Of a stretch of 64,000 nucleotides of DNA, positions 1-12,726 are shown one piece after another. Source of the DNA: Podarcis raffonei (Eukaryota > Chordata > Lepidosauria > Squamata > Lacertidae). A program made the position numbers and the translations under genes. The DNA is taken from the NCBI RefSeq assembly GCF_027172205.1, contig NC_070611.1, positions 54,183,979 through 54,247,978 of the forward strand. The letters run 5' to 3'. Below the pieces are notes generated by a model that was given only the letters and a program-made list of their open reading frames with translations, searched no databases and was not told where the DNA came from. Position 1 is the first letter of the stretch. Every line of letters begins with the position of its first letter.

Positions 1-47
1 GTCCCAGTAATGTTGCGCAGCTCTCCCCCCCCAAACTGGGCATGCTC

Positions 48-135
48 CAGAGGTTGTTGGACTCCAAATCCCATCAGCATGGCCAACAGTCAGGGATGAT
101 GGGAACTGGAGTCTAGCACCACCTGGACGGGAGAT
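48..135. repeat. Palindromic MITE fragment
   Basis: Diverged inverted repeat built on the GTTGTTGGACTCC...CCCATCA / TGATGGGA...GGAGTC pattern seen in many other copies here. Confidence 0.55.
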
Positions 136-613
136 GCTGCCCCTTCATGTGCCTGAAATGAATGCATATTCTCCCCATCCAAACCCTTTCCCTTGTGACT
201 TTTCATGTTGTAGTTTGGACCCTGAAGCTCCTTGGCCCAAGGGCTTGCCCAGCAGCGTTTTCCTAAGATATTATCCACTCTGATGGTACTACATCAGTGG
301 TGGGGAAACTCTGGCCCTGGGGCCAAACATGGCCCCCTGGGCCTCTCTATCTGGCCATCAAAAGTCTCCCCAAGCCCTGTGCCTGCTTTCTCAGGCTAAA
401 CATAGCCAGTTCCTTCACTTGATCTTCATAGGACATGTTTTCCATACCGCTGGCTACCCTTATCAGTTGTTCAGTGTTTGCAGTAAACATGTCATAAATA
501 ATCTGTCCTTGGGGTCTGTGGGCAAGTTAAACTTGCAGACCATTGTAGCTCTATTTCTGTAATGGTGTGAATCAGCAAGTTACCCCATCAACTTGCATTT
601 CTTGTTTATATAT

Positions 614-1290
614 AAAATCATAGAATTGTAGAGTTGGAAGGGACACCCAGGGTCTTCTAACTCAGCTAAAGCATCCATGAGAGATGACCATCCAACCTCT
701 GCTTAAAACCTCCAAGGAGGGGAGTCCACAATCTCCCGAGGGAGACCATTCCACTGTTGAACAGCTCTTCCTGTCAGAAAGTTGTTCCTGATGTTTAGAA
801 TCTCTTTTCTTGTAACTTGAAGCCATTGGTTCGAGTCCTACAAGCTTGTTCCCTCTTCCATATGACAGCCCTTGAGATTTTTGAAGATGGCTATGATATC
901 TCCTCTTAGTCTCCACTTTTCCAGGTTATACATACCCAGCTCCTTCAAGTGCTCACCATAAGGCTTGGTTTCCAGACCCTTGATCATCTTGGTTGCCCTC
1001 CTCTGCACATGTTCCAGCTTGTCAACATCCTTCTTAAATTGTGGTGCCCAGAACCAAACACAGTACTCCAGGTATGGTCTGACTAAGACAGAATAGAGTG
1101 GTACTATGACTTCCCTTGATCTGGACACTATACTTCTGTTGATGCAGCCTAGAATAGCATTCACTTTTTTTGCTGCTGCATCACACTCTTGACTCATGTT
1201 GAGCTTGTGATCCACTAAGACCCCTAGATCCTTTTCATATGTCCTACTAGTAAGCCAGGTGTTCCCCATCTTATATGTGCATCTGGTTCT
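614..1290 (-). mobile_element. CR1 LINE, 3' part (RT C-terminus and 3' end)
   Basis: The - strand encodes the CR1 reverse-transcriptase tail (KDLGVLVDHKLNMSQECD, VRPYLEYCVWFW, LEHVQRRATKMIKGLE, YNLEKWRLRGDIIAIFK). It ends near 614 in the typical CR1 3' terminus (CCAACTCTACAATTCTATGA on the - strand). The element continues at 1906 after a nested insertion. Confidence 0.88.
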
Positions 1291-1884
1291 CTTTTTTATA
1301 AGATATTTATTAGGGTTTTACACAAGACAAAGATTTACAGAATAAAAAGAAAGCAAAGAAAAGGAAGAAAATAAAAAAATACAAAAAATACATAGAAAAA
1401 AAGAAAATATAAAGAACAAATAGATAGGAAAAAATTAAAAAAACAAATCCATTTTTTAATATCTTTAAGCTCATTTGCTTGTTTCCTTGACCTCCTCACA
1501 CCTCCCCTTTTTGTATTCCCATTTACATAATCAATTCAGCAAATCCTTACCCTCTTTCATTTATCTTAACTCTATATCTTAACATATTATAGCTATATGT
1601 TTTCATCCATTATCAATCCATTTTTGCATATTCTTATTAACCTTGTTGCTAATGCCACTTATTTTCAATCCAACATCATTTTAACATTCATTAATTTTAC
1701 AATATTTCTGCAAATAGTCTTTAAATTTCTTCCAATCTTCTTCCACCAACTCTTCTCCCTGGTCTCGGATTCTGCCAGTCATTTCCGCCAATTCCATATA
1801 GTCCATTACCTTCATCTGCCACTCTTCCAGGGTGGGTAAATCTTGTGTCTTCCAATACTTTGCAATAAGTATTCTTGCTGCTGT
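1291..1884 (-). mobile_element. 5'-truncated L1 LINE nested in CR1
   Basis: The - strand reads the end of an L1 ORF2 (KYWKTQDLPTLEEWQMKVMD, EEDWKKFKDYLQKYC, stop at 1681-1683), then a 3' UTR and A-rich tail. It is flanked by a 21-base direct repeat at 1270-1290 and 1885-1905, a target-site duplication. The CR1 reading frame resumes across the join (GKCKVLYLGRKNQMHIYKMG). Confidence 0.88.
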
Positions 1885-1905
1885 CTTATATGTGCATCTG
1901 GTTCT

Positions 1906-1975
1906 TCCTGCCTAAGTAAAGAACCTTACATTTGCCCCTATTGAAATTCATTTTATTATAACCTTTCACAATCTC
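1906..1975 (-). mobile_element. CR1 LINE continuation, 5' side of the L1 insertion
   Basis: The - strand reads MNFNRGKCKVLYLGRKNQM, the stretch just upstream of the CR1 RT tail at 614-1290. Same element, split by the L1. Confidence 0.8.
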
Positions 1976-2888
1976 TTTGCAAAACAGGCAAGACCAAAGT
2001 GAGGGGGGGTACCCACAATATTGAGCTTCAGACTAAAAGCCTGGGGGCAGTGGCAGGGTAAGGCCAATTTAAATGCCTGATCCTTATATATGAACCAGGG
2101 ATACTCTGAGTGAAAAATCACTGTCCTCCATGCCAGCAATAACGTGTGTGTTCTGAAACAATGGCTCACTAAGTAAGACCAAAGGCAAAAAGGTCATTGG
2201 AATACATATCTTGGAAGCTGAACTGGGGGACAAGGGGCAGGGGGGGGTGATCCTAGCTGGGTTACCACTCACCCAACCTCAGCGGGAAACACTCCACCTA
2301 CAGCCATGGTTCTCAAACTTTTTTTCCTCTGGACCACACTTTGAGATTTTATTTATTTATTTTTTGCATTCCACTGATTTTTTTCTATTGGTAAGAACTA
2401 CATTGGAAAACAAAAAGAAGCAACTCCTAGCCATTCTTGATTTATAACATAGAACAACAACTGCTTTATAATGTGATTGTAGGACAACCAGAAAGTATAA
2501 AACAATGTAGCTATATAAGAACATGAACTTGTGAGGGAGGTTATCGGGATAAAACTCGAAGCAGAGGCTGTGCCAGCCTTTGGCTCCAGTTCCTACATGG
2601 GAGTCCTGACCTGCCCCAAGAGACACCAACCACAACTGTTATAAGGTGGAAGGTTGGCAGCTTTAAAAGGGTGTGTGGGTGTGTCTTCAGATCAAGTTCA
2701 CTTGTTCCTCCATTATTATTATCAGTAATAAATATTTCCATCCCACCCTACCGCTGCTTTAAACAGTCAGATGCATCATTAGGGCCCCTTGCGCCCTCGG
2801 CAAGGAGCTGTATTGCCGCTCCACCCAAAACAATTACTTTGCCACAATAGCCATATTAGAAATTACTACATTTTATGTGTCCCAAGTA

Positions 2889-3111
2889 CTGTGGTACCTC
2901 AGGTTACATATGCTTCAGGTTACAGATGCTTCAGGTTACAGACTCCGCTAACCCAGAAATAGTACCTCGGGTTAAGAACTTTGCTTCAGGATGGGCGGTG
3001 CGGTGGCAGCAGGAGGCCCCATTAGCTAAAGTGCTGCTTCAGGTTAAGAACAGTTTCAGGTTAAGAATGGACCTCCGGAATGAATTAAGTACTTAACCCG
3101 AGGTACCACTG
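2889..3111. mobile_element. Tigger-like MITE (GGTACCTC-type ends)
   Basis: Terminal inverted repeats GTGGTACCTCAGGTTA / TTAACCCGAGGTACCAC, flanked by TA. The interior repeats GCTTCAGGTTAAGAAC motifs. Same family as 29641-29840 and 56531-56756. Confidence 0.8.
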
Positions 3112-3514
3112 TACTTGAAGTGCCCAGGGTAAGAATGAAGAGCAAAAATCATAAAATAATGCATGCCTTTGTGTGGGAAGATTGGGAAACCTCTCCGACA
3201 TTTTATCTTGCCACAACAGTGGTGGCTTTGTCGCCCCACACATATACTTCATCCACCTCATAGTGTAATAGGCGATTTTTGCAAAAACAAAACCCTGGGT
3301 TTGTGCCCCTGGCAGGAACTGGTTTCACCAACCCCTAGGCATGCCTCCGTTTGCAGTGTCTAGAGTAGATTACAGCAAGGTTTTTGGGGGGAGGCAGGGT
3401 GGGGACTAATAAAATTCAAACAGCCAACAACAATTTTAGGCATTTGTCTGCCGCCCTTATCTTAAAAAAAGGGAGTGGCCTTAAAGAATGTGGGTGCAAT
3501 AGAAATTTCTGTGG

Positions 3515-3680
3515 TGGTCTCTGTGAGGCAAGGCATTCCACCATCTAGGCCTAGCCACAGAGAGAAGGCCCTTTCCCACGGCCCAGCCAGTCCTGCCTCA
3601 GGCACTGTCAAGACACAAAGAGGAGTCTTCACAGCAGATATTGTGGGGAGGAGATGGGCCGTGGGTGGCAGTTCATGAGG
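3515..3680 (+). mobile_element. L2-like LINE fragment
   Basis: Resembles the GGCATTCCACC...GAGAAGGCCCT...CC block near L2 3' ends. Short and diverged. Confidence 0.4.
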
Positions 3681-6600
3681 GCAAACAGGGTGCTGCCCCA
3701 CCAACCTTGGCCAACCCTCCCTTGCCTTGCCTTATTATTGCTTACACCCAGGCCAGGGGGGTGGGCCCTGGCTGTCAGTTTCTTCTGCCTTAATCTCTGC
3801 ATTGCTGCTGTTTATAGGGACAAAACTAGAGTAAGTTGGCCGTGCCCGTCATTGATTCTTGACTCCATCTGCTCTTGACTTCTGTTCCTTCCACCTTCCA
3901 GCCCTAATGGGCCCCAGCCCCCACTGTGGGCAGCTTCACTTACTTTTATTGGGATTGAATATATTTTTGTTTATTCCATCTTCTAGGCTTTGTAGCCTCC
4001 AAAGGTGGCACAAAAAGCAACCAGTGAAACAAAGATTTTATTTATTTTGTTACTTAGTTAGCTTTTGAAACCATAAAGCAAAACCAACAGCAACATTAAG
4101 TAGCATTAATATAACGGCAGTAGAGAAAACTATTATTAAAACATAAGCCGACTAGAATGAAACAAAGTATTTAAGGCTCTTCTGAAAGCCAACTAAGAGA
4201 TACATATATTCCAGAGATACATATATATTTGGAATGGACACAGATGAGGAGCCACCAAGGAGAAGGCCCTGGAACTCACTAACCCAATAGCTCTCACCAA
4301 ATTATGGGCCGTTTGTTGCAAATTTTAAGGCTCAGGTGGGTACAGATGGGTATAGGTGGTCCCTTGAGTATCCTGACTATTTAAATGGGATCACCAACAC
4401 TTTTGAATGCTTGCACAGAAATGAACTTGCAGTCAATGCAGCTGTTGCAAACTGGGTATAATATGCTCACCCATGGGTAAGCTAGCACTCGCATTCTTGC
4501 TGCCTGGTTCTGGACCAATCAGATTTTCCATTTGCTTGCCACATGTAGATCACGCTGCCATAAACACAATTCCAATCTGAAAGTAACAAAAATGTGTGCC
4601 ATGAGATATTGATCGGTCACCTTGACCATGGATTGGAGAGAGTTGGGTAGTGGTTTTCATTAGGAACCCGAGTTCGAGAAGGGGAATTTTTCTTCTAGCA
4701 ATCATTATTGGGAAAAGAAGAGACCAAGATGTGAAATCGGAGGAAAGGGAACTGTTTTGAAGAATGTTTCTTGTCCTCCTTATACTGGAAATGTCACACA
4801 AGAATGCCTAATGGAAAGTTAAGCCTGCTTTTTTGCATACGAACAGGAATAATAGAATCAAAACACTGGAACCTGGGAAAGATCTTAGAATAGTCTAAAC
4901 CAGCCCCCTGAACTGAGGAGGACTTTATTATTATAGATTAATCATTCTTGACAGATGTTTATCTACCCACCTCTTCAAAAGCTAAAATTGATTTCCCCCA
5001 TCTACCTTAAAACTATTTGTTTAAACAAGCACCAAGTATGGCATTTAGGAATGTCTTCATAGTATTGAACCCATTTCTACTTTCTGCAACTTTTGAATGT
5101 TGGAGGATTTTGTTTAAAAAACTGTGGCTGAGGGAGGGGAGTGTGCTAGAGCCACAGTAAACAGCAATGCAAATGCAACCTTAATTTTCCAGGTTGGAAG
5201 AACAAGCACCACCACCCTTTCCTCAGTGGTCTGAAGATCTTACTGCCCTTTCTACATTTGAATGTATATCTTACAATTATCTATCTCGTTTAGAGACCTA
5301 TTTGGACATATGAATGGTATTGGACATATGAATCACATTACATTTACACCACTTGGAACCTTTTTGGGCTCACGGGTACATCTGCAAACTGGAAAAACGG
5401 TCATGGACACCACATATACACCCACCTCCAAACTACATCCAAGCATGCACCACAACCTAGTCTATTGGCTACAAGAGGATGCTTAATCTAATTTCAGCAG
5501 GGGGAAGGGAACCCTGCGGGTACCAGGGAAGGCTCTTGCTGGTACATATGCACCCCTGAGCACCATGTTGGTGACCCCTGACTTGGAATACATCGATCCC
5601 ATTTTCATGGCTGTGATTGACATTGCAAGGGAGCAAGGCTTAATCGTAAGGTCTCCTAATCAAGGCAGCTCTATTTAGCTCAGAGGGAACAAGACATGCT
5701 TGCATTTGTTCCACCTTTGCAAGAGATGCTTCAGGACTCAATTCCTATGTGTTCCCCACTGTGATTCCACCATTGCATTTTCATACCTTACAATTTAAGA
5801 CTCAGTTTGAAGCATGCTTGCTTAGGAGGTAAATCTGGGTGAAATCAATGGGACTTAATTCCAAATACACAGAATTAAGACCTGGCTGTGAAAATAGACT
5901 TCTTTTTTGAGAACTAATCTTCATGGAATAGTTGAAAATTCAGATTTTTAAGAGGATGTCCCTAACAGAGGTTAATTTCAGTACGGTTATCAGTCAAGCT
6001 AACTAAGCACAGGTTGTTGGTTTTTTGGGGGCAGGGGGCGGGGCTAGAATTCTGGTTCAGAACTGGGAGGTCGGATGAAAGTGTGCAATCCATAGTTAAG
6101 CCCCTAGCTATGTTGTATCTGCAGTAGTTCTCCCTGGCAAGTGAATTGTGGTCTTTGGCACAACTGCACATGGCGAAAACTTATTTCTGAAATTAAAATT
6201 CCTGCCTCGTTCAGGTTCAAAGACCATGCAACTGTTTTTAATGAGATTTGCAATGTGGCATTGAAGACTGAGATACTCAATATTTTCAAAGGGGGGGGGA
6301 GGAAATTTGCCATATTTGAAGTGAGGCCTCTTGAGCATTGCAGCACTCTCCCTTCCTATAGATTTCAGCAACCGGTATTCAGAGGCATATCGTCTCCTAC
6401 CTCCACTGTTGAACAGCCATTGTGGCTAAAACGTGGCATTTTAGCCTTCTACAAAGCTTTATAAACATGCAAAAACTACGGGCCTTAACGGTAAGGCCTT
6501 GGAATTTTGCATTCTTCAGCTACCTTTTTCCTCTTTTAAGCTCAGTATTTTTTTTAATCAGTATTTGAGATATTTGTTCATTTGCATTTCACTTGCTGCA

Positions 6601-6698
6601 TTCTTATCTCTGGAAGAGTCAAAACAGATTTTGAATAGGGAAGGGACTTGGTTCAGCTAGTTTTCTCAATATTGCTTGCTAGCATGGCATGTAGAATA
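3681..6698. other. No recognised gene; unassigned non-coding stretch
   Basis: Only short chance ORFs and faint repeat traces (an L2-like GAGAAGGCCCTGG at about 4258-4275). I see no exon of AKR1D1 or another gene. Confidence 0.5.
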
Positions 6699-6860
6699 TA
6701 CCGTATTTTTCCATGCATAAGACTAGGTTCCCCCCCTAAAAAATAATTTCAAAAATATTATACATGGATATTGCCGAGGGTGGACTGGCCATTGGTTGTT
6801 GCCACAACAATAGGGGGCGCCTTATACATGGAGGCATTTTATAGATGGAAAAATACGGTA
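6699..6860. mobile_element. TIR element with ACCGTATTTTTCCAT ends
   Basis: Inverted ends ACCGTATTTTTCCAT / ATGGAAAAATACGGT enclose about 130 bases. The ends resemble those of the 9286-10005 family but the interior differs. Confidence 0.75.
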
Positions 6861-7444
6861 TTTGCAGCTTCAGTGCAGTTTTATTGAGGATCACAGGTAG
6901 GGAACTCCCGCCTGATTTGAATTCAAATGCCTTGTTTTAGTGAAAAGTAATTATTTAAGAAACACTGACATAACATCTGGACTTCAGGTAGTTCATTATT
7001 CAAGACTGATGATCCAAGACATTTTTATTTTATATTTTATAAAAAAGGGATTATTGATTCAATTACTTCAGAGAAAATTTCAGGAGGCTTTTGACATCCT
7101 GCCCACTCACCTCCTCTCTGACTTCTCTTCTCTTTCGGGATAAACTCTGAAAGATTGGTCACGTCAACTAGTTTGTTAAGGGTGCAGGGGACTATGAGAG
7201 TCTCCTAACAACTCTCAGGACACTTTAAAAAATCTACAGTTCCCAGAATTCTTTTGGGGCAAGCCGTGTGTTTTAGATGCAAAGTTAGGTCCTTTAAAAT
7301 GTACAGTTCTCTGAATTTTCCAAGACAGTTTTTCAGCCAAGTAGTGTGTACACAAATGTATATGCTGGGATAAAGTGTGCATAAAAATACATACACACAA
7401 ATACACAACATGGAAAAATGCATTATATTAGGGGAAAGTGCTTT

Positions 7445-7711
7445 GCCAGTGTGGTGTAGTGGTTAAGAGCGGGGGACTCATAATCTGGTGAACCAGGTTT
7501 GATTCCCTGCTCCTCCACATGCAGCTGCTGGGTGACCTTGGGCTAGTCACACTTCTCTGAAGTCTCTCAGCCTCACTTACCTCATAGAGCGTTTCTTGTG
7601 AGGGAGGAGGGGAAAGGAGATTGTTAGCCGCTTTGAGACTCCTTCGGGTAGTGATAAAGCGGGATATCAAATCCAAACTCCTCCTTCTCCTTCTTCTCCT
7701 CCTCTTCTTCT
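7445..7711 (+). mobile_element. tRNA-derived SINE
   Basis: Head GTGGTGTAGTGGTTAAGAGC with a B-box-like GGTTTGATTCCC, middle GGGTGACCTTGGGCTAGTCAC, end GGGATATCAAATCCAAA and a CTCCTTCTT tail. The same SINE occurs inverted at 16332-16590. Confidence 0.8.
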
Positions 7712-8764
7712 GCAATTGCATACAAACATATATATGTTAGGAGAAATGTGCACTAAAATACCAATGGCTTAAAAAACCCAAAACTGATGTGGAAACCAAA
7801 TTTAAGAATGTAAAACTGAGAAACTGAAATTGCCATATTCACCCATCTCTACTGGAAGGGGCTTATTATAACTGGCCAATTCATTTGCTGTATATACCAA
7901 TTTATTGCTTCTGTATTTCCTGTGTTCCGTGTATTTTAAAGTGTGTGTTTGCACTGAAATGCACTGTTTGCACTTTACAAACAAATGCTGGAAACTATCC
8001 AACAGCAGATGCTTGGAGACTCTCTCTTGCCTTCACTTCCTCCCCATCATCTGAAAAGAGGCACCCGTTCCAAGGGTTGGGCATTTTCTTTTGTCCACAT
8101 TTCCACCCTACTTCACCAGATATATTCGCAGAACTGCTAACAAAACAAAACAAAACCCACCAGTCCTCTGGTATTTGCTCAGGAAGGAGATCAAAGCATT
8201 TATAACTGTAAGAAATGAAGGGGGATGAAAGTCTAACTTGGAATCTCAGGAGGTTTTCAGGGATCTGGGCATCATTTTGTGCTAATCAGCCCCAGCTGTT
8301 AGGCCTCAAAGTCAAAGGCTTATGGCTTCAGGTGGGGTATTAGAAGAATAAAAAAGGCAAAGGCAACTTCTTTCATGAAAGAAATGTTGGTAATAAGCTA
8401 TAAACTGTGAGGTTGGAAAGAACAGGATTATAGAGTGGGAAAATGTTGCAAAATCACAGTTTCCCTTCTACTTAAGGAGCCACACTTTTAAGAGAATGTT
8501 TCCCAGAGAATGCCAAAACCTTCAGATCCACAGCTTAAAATGATCAATTTTAAACTGGCTAATTGGTGCCATTAAGTAACCAAACAATTAAACCCATGTG
8601 TACAACGGATAATTGGTGTCATTGTCACTTGTGCGCATTCCCTTGTCTTTAGGCGCATTAGTTGTTCTGACCTTAAGCAGGACGGAATGACCCTTTCCAT
8701 GTACAATTGCGACATGTGTAGCTGCCACAGTTTTGGCACGAAAACTTAGGAAGAGAGCTACTGG

Positions 8765-9027
8765 ATCCAAACAAGGATCGGAAACTAGGAAGTTGCCTAA
8801 CACCAAATCAGGCCTTTGCTCCATCTAGCTCAATATTGCCTGCTAATGAAGGAATGGGTTTCCCAAACCCAAAACTGACTGTACAAAACTGACTGTGCAC
8901 TTTGACAGGCAGCAGCTCTCCAGGGTTTCAGATGATGAGAGACTCTCCAAGCCCTACCGGGAGGTGCTGAGGTTTGAAGTGGGAACCTCCTGCGTACAAA
9001 GCAGATGGTCTGCCACTCAGTTATAGA
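8765..9027 (-). mobile_element. tRNA-derived SINE, diverged
   Basis: Ends in an inverted tRNA-like head (AACCTCCTGCGTACAAAGCA, CTGCCACTCAGTTATAG). Same family as 27316-27490 and 57745-57935. Confidence 0.65.
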
Positions 9028-9285
9028 AAACAATAGAAAAATGACATCCAGAAATGTTTCCAGTTTTTGTTTGCTTTTAATCAATTTGGACACATACAGG
9101 CTCCAAAATGTTTCAGATTTAGAGTGCTCTGTACATCCAAGCTGTCAGCAAGTCTTTGAAGTACAAAACCAGGAGTGTCCTTTCCCCCCTTAATTTTCTC
9201 TCTAGAAGACTGGGTTTTGCAGCAGTAACCTGCAGACCTTCAAAAGGAAGGCTGCATGTGATGGGGTTGGAGTTTAAATCAGTAT

Positions 9286-10005
9286 ACCGTATTTTTAGCT
9301 CCATAAGACGCACCTAGTTTTTGGAGGAGGATCTGATGGTGAATTTGGGGTGACCCAGTGCAAAAATCCTGAGGATCCATGTGGATCCGTGCTTTGTAAC
9401 CATATTTTTGCACCATTGCAGCCCCAGGAAACAGTGGATGCGTGATTTTTTTTGTGCAGGCTGTAGCCGTGGACATGCTATGTGATCTGATGGTGAATTT
9501 GGGGTGACTCAATGTAAAAATCCTGAGGATCCATGGGCTTTTACCTCCCTCTCCCAGGCAGCCTCCGCTAGCGTCCCTTATCTCTCTTCGGATCCCACCA
9601 CTCCCTTTCCTCTTCTTTGCCTTAGTGTCTTTTCCTTAGCTGGAGTAGTTTTTTGCTCCTCCTTTTCTTCTAATTTCTCTCCTTATTGCTTTAGTCATCC
9701 TGTTTCCCCCCCTTTGCAAGTTTGCTATCTTTACCTCCCCCCTCCCAGGCAACCTCCTTTATCTCTAGAGTCCCTTATCTCTCTCCCCGCAAACGATCAG
9801 CAGCTTTGTTTCAACACTCACGTCCCTCTTTCAAGAAAAGAAAAGAAAAGAGAAGAAAAGAAAAGAAAAGAAGAGCATGATCTGCTTTTTGCCCCTAGGC
9901 AATTTGGCTCCAGGGACCACACATTCGCACCATAAGATTCACAGACATTTCCCCTTACTTTTTAGGAAGAAAAAAAGTGCTTCTTATGGAGCAAAAAATA
10001 CGGAA
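9286..10005. mobile_element. TIR DNA element with TACCGTATTTTTxGCTCCATAAGACGCAC ends
   Basis: Left end ACCGTATTTTTAGCTCCATA, right end TTATGGAGCAAAAAATACGG, about 720 bases, with an (A/G)-rich AAAAG run near 9834-9870. Shorter kin lie at 14155-14487, 26361-26752 and 41299-41514. No transposase was seen, so it is non-autonomous. Confidence 0.75.
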
Positions 10006-10440
10006 TCTCTCTTTTAAATTGGTATATCTTTTCTGAAAAGTTACAGACAGTCCTTGGAACCGCCGACCCTGCAATTTTGTACGAGTGTCAGGGAAATAGC
10101 CATGTCGCACTTAGCCAACAACAACAGCCAAAGGCTTACTTTGCCTTAGCCAAATTCTACAACGCCACATAACTGGATGGCACTATATCTTTGGTTATGC
10201 AAACTAAGTTGATATTATGGGAATAATCAAGGTGCACATGGTTCAAAATCTACATGCTGGTGCTGTTCATTCACCAAAGGAAACAGCCCTTTTCTCTGTT
10301 CACCCAATCACAGCGCTGGACAGAAGACAAGATGCATTGTGTTCTTTTCCTATGGTTAGTTTTTAAAGCTATAAAGGCCTGTCTGGGTTTCTTCTTTTGT
10401 TTCTGTTTTCGGATCAGAAAGGCAAGGTTAGGAAGAAAGT

Positions 10441-10729
10441 TGCCATATACTCAATCAGACCACTGGGCCATCTAATTTGGCACCCCAGGAGTTCCCAAAC
10501 TTGGGTCTCCAGCTGTTTTTGGACTACAGTTCCCATAATCCCTGACCTGTTAGCTAGTGGTGATGGGAGTTGTAGTCCAAAAACAGCTGGAGACCCAAAT
10601 TTGGGAAACACTGGTCTATACTTGCTCTCAGGATTTCAGATGGGGGTCTTTCCCGGCCTTTCCTCGAGATTCACAGATTTTAACCTGGGACCTTCTGTGT
10701 GCAAAGCGGATGCTCTTCCGTGGAGCTAT
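10441..10729 (-). mobile_element. tRNA-derived SINE split by a palindromic MITE
   Basis: ATACTCAATCAGACCACTGG (10448-10467) is the SINE 3' side and AACCTGGGACCTTCTGTGTG to GGAGCTATG is the inverted tRNA-like head. The two parts are separated by the element at 10486-10613. Confidence 0.7.
10486..10613. mobile_element. Palindromic MITE (CCAAACTTGGGTCTCCAGCTG type)
   Basis: Arms of about 55 bases are near-perfect inverted copies (CTCCAGCTGTTTTTGGACTA / TAGTCCAAAAACAGCTGGAG). Kin at 30676-30825, 50425-50530 and 58025-58165. Confidence 0.8.
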
Positions 10730-11149
10730 GTCACTTCTCCTAAAGGCTGTTTTTGGATGCCAACTCCCATCAGCCCAAGGCAGCAGAGCCCAATAGTCAG
10801 ATGATGCAAGCTGTGGATCACCAGCTTCACCAAAGATTCCCCATCTCTGGTATGAACAGATAGCATTTGCTCTGAGCTCCACTCATAGACCCTCCTGGAC
10901 CCTCCTACCTAGATTGACCTTTGACCCAGAGAACTCTTCCCCTGAGTACCACTTTTAATTTTGGGGTGACGTGGCCCCTTCCCAACAGGAGGGGCCATAG
11001 CATGGGAACATTGCATATGGAAAGTTCAAGAGTCAGCAGATACTTAGCAAAGTTCTCTCTTGAGACCCTGGAGAGCCACAGCCAATCAGAGCAAGTCCGC
11101 CGCTATGCCTGGCCGACCAATGGTCAGTCTCAGAAAACTTTGAAGCCAT

Positions 11150-11340
11150 TGTAGTGGAGCAGTGAGAGTGGGTGGAAGCAGGTTCAAATCCCCACTCAGC
11201 CATGAAGCTTGCTGTGTGACCTTGGTCCAGACATTATATCTCCACCTAAGCTACCTCACAAGGCGGTTGTGAGGGTTACATTGGGGCAGGAAGAGAACCA
11301 TGGACAATGCCTCAGTCACCTTGGAGGGAGAACAGTGTAT
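11150..11340 (+). mobile_element. tRNA-derived SINE, diverged
   Basis: GGTTCAAATCCCCACTCAGC followed by GTGTGACCTTGGTCC and a CCTCACAAGGCGGTTGTGAG block. Same family as 17568-17790 and 55832-56010. Confidence 0.65.
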
Positions 11341-12484
11341 CAATGTAATAAACTCAATATAATCCAGGTTCATATGTTTCCTACCTTAAGGGGCACCACT
11401 GGGCTGCATCCTAGCTCTGAAGGAAGACGCCATCTTGGAAGGCACAGCAATGTGTGTCCTAGATAGATGGTTTATATCATATACTCATCACCCCAGTTAC
11501 CACTTCTCTTTTATCTGCTGTTTCTGAGTTCCTTCTTTCCTTAGATTTATTTTTGCTCGTTTCTTGACGCCTACATTACTTAAGGAAGGCTGCCAGCATT
11601 ATTATTCCCTCCCTCTCCTTAAAAGCTGGGTGTGTTCTGGTGCTTTGGTGTTTTCTAGGAAATACAACATCTCACCTTTTGCCAGATGGAAATTCTGGGA
11701 ATGCTCCCTCGTGTAACTTGCATCTGCAGAGTTCTGCTAAAAAATAAAACCTGAACTGCCTGGTCTGTAACACCTCAAAACGATTTAGGCACTTTCTGTG
11801 ACCTGCTCTTATACTCCTCAGATTTTGGTTCTGGTGTTAAGTGGTTTGCCCATTTATTTATTCCAGTCTGCATTTGGGTTTTATGACGGTGTTTGAGAAC
11901 TGTCTTCTCTACTGATGCATTTGAATGTTAAGTGTGTTTATTGCTATTTTATATCTTGGATTTTAATGTCTGTATTTTATTGAGGTGGTGTAGCCTACTG
12001 TAAAGGCACACTTTAAAACCATTCATTAATCAATTGTCATTATTATAATTAAGAATAATGGAAGTTCACCTTCTATAAACTTCATTTATAAATGTGGTGG
12101 AATAATAATAATAGTTATTGATAATAATAATTTCCAAGTAACACTTTAAGGAGGAGATATTATAGGATTTCATTGTAAAACTCCTTGATAGCTATAGTGG
12201 TTCCTGCTGGTTGTGGTGTGCAGGATTCCAGTGAAAATGTCACAAAATAGTGAGCAAGCCTTTGAGTTTCTCCAGAGCTGTTAATCAGGCTAGAATGTTA
12301 AGGGAAAATGAGATGATGATAAACACAAGATGTCTGCAGATTGAAACATTCTTAAGGTGAATGCTGGATCGTTGGCATCAAAATGCTAATACATTTCCCC
12401 CCACGCTCTTTAATTTGGATTTTCCCTTTCACAGGACAATCAAATAAACAAAACAAAACAAACAAACAAACCCAGCCCCAACTA

Positions 12485-12726
12485 CAGTCGTACCTTGGAA
12501 GCTGAACACTTTGTCACTCGGACATTTTGACTCCCGAACGCCGCAAACCCGGAAGCGAGTGTTCCAGTTTGTGAACGTTCTTTTGGAACCCGAACATGCG
12601 GTGTGGCTTCCGATTGGCTGCAGGAGCTTCATGTAGCCAATCAGAAGCCGTGCCTTGCTTTCTGAATGTTTTGGAAGTCAAACGAACTTCTGGAACAGAT
12701 TCCATTCGGCTTCCACGGTACCACTA
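12485..12726. mobile_element. Tigger-like MITE
   Basis: TA-flanked inverted ends CAGTCGTACCTTGGAAGC / GCTTCCACGGTACCACT. The interior is an imperfect palindrome around GATTGGCTGCAGGAGC. Confidence 0.75.

Noticed and set aside
838-1269. 143-codon open frame on the - strand as a host gene
   Set aside because: It is the CR1 reverse-transcriptase tail, not a host gene.
9504-9935. 143-codon open frame on the + strand
   Set aside because: Inside the 9286-10005 TIR element, in a CT-rich and AAAAG-rich interior; no domain seen.
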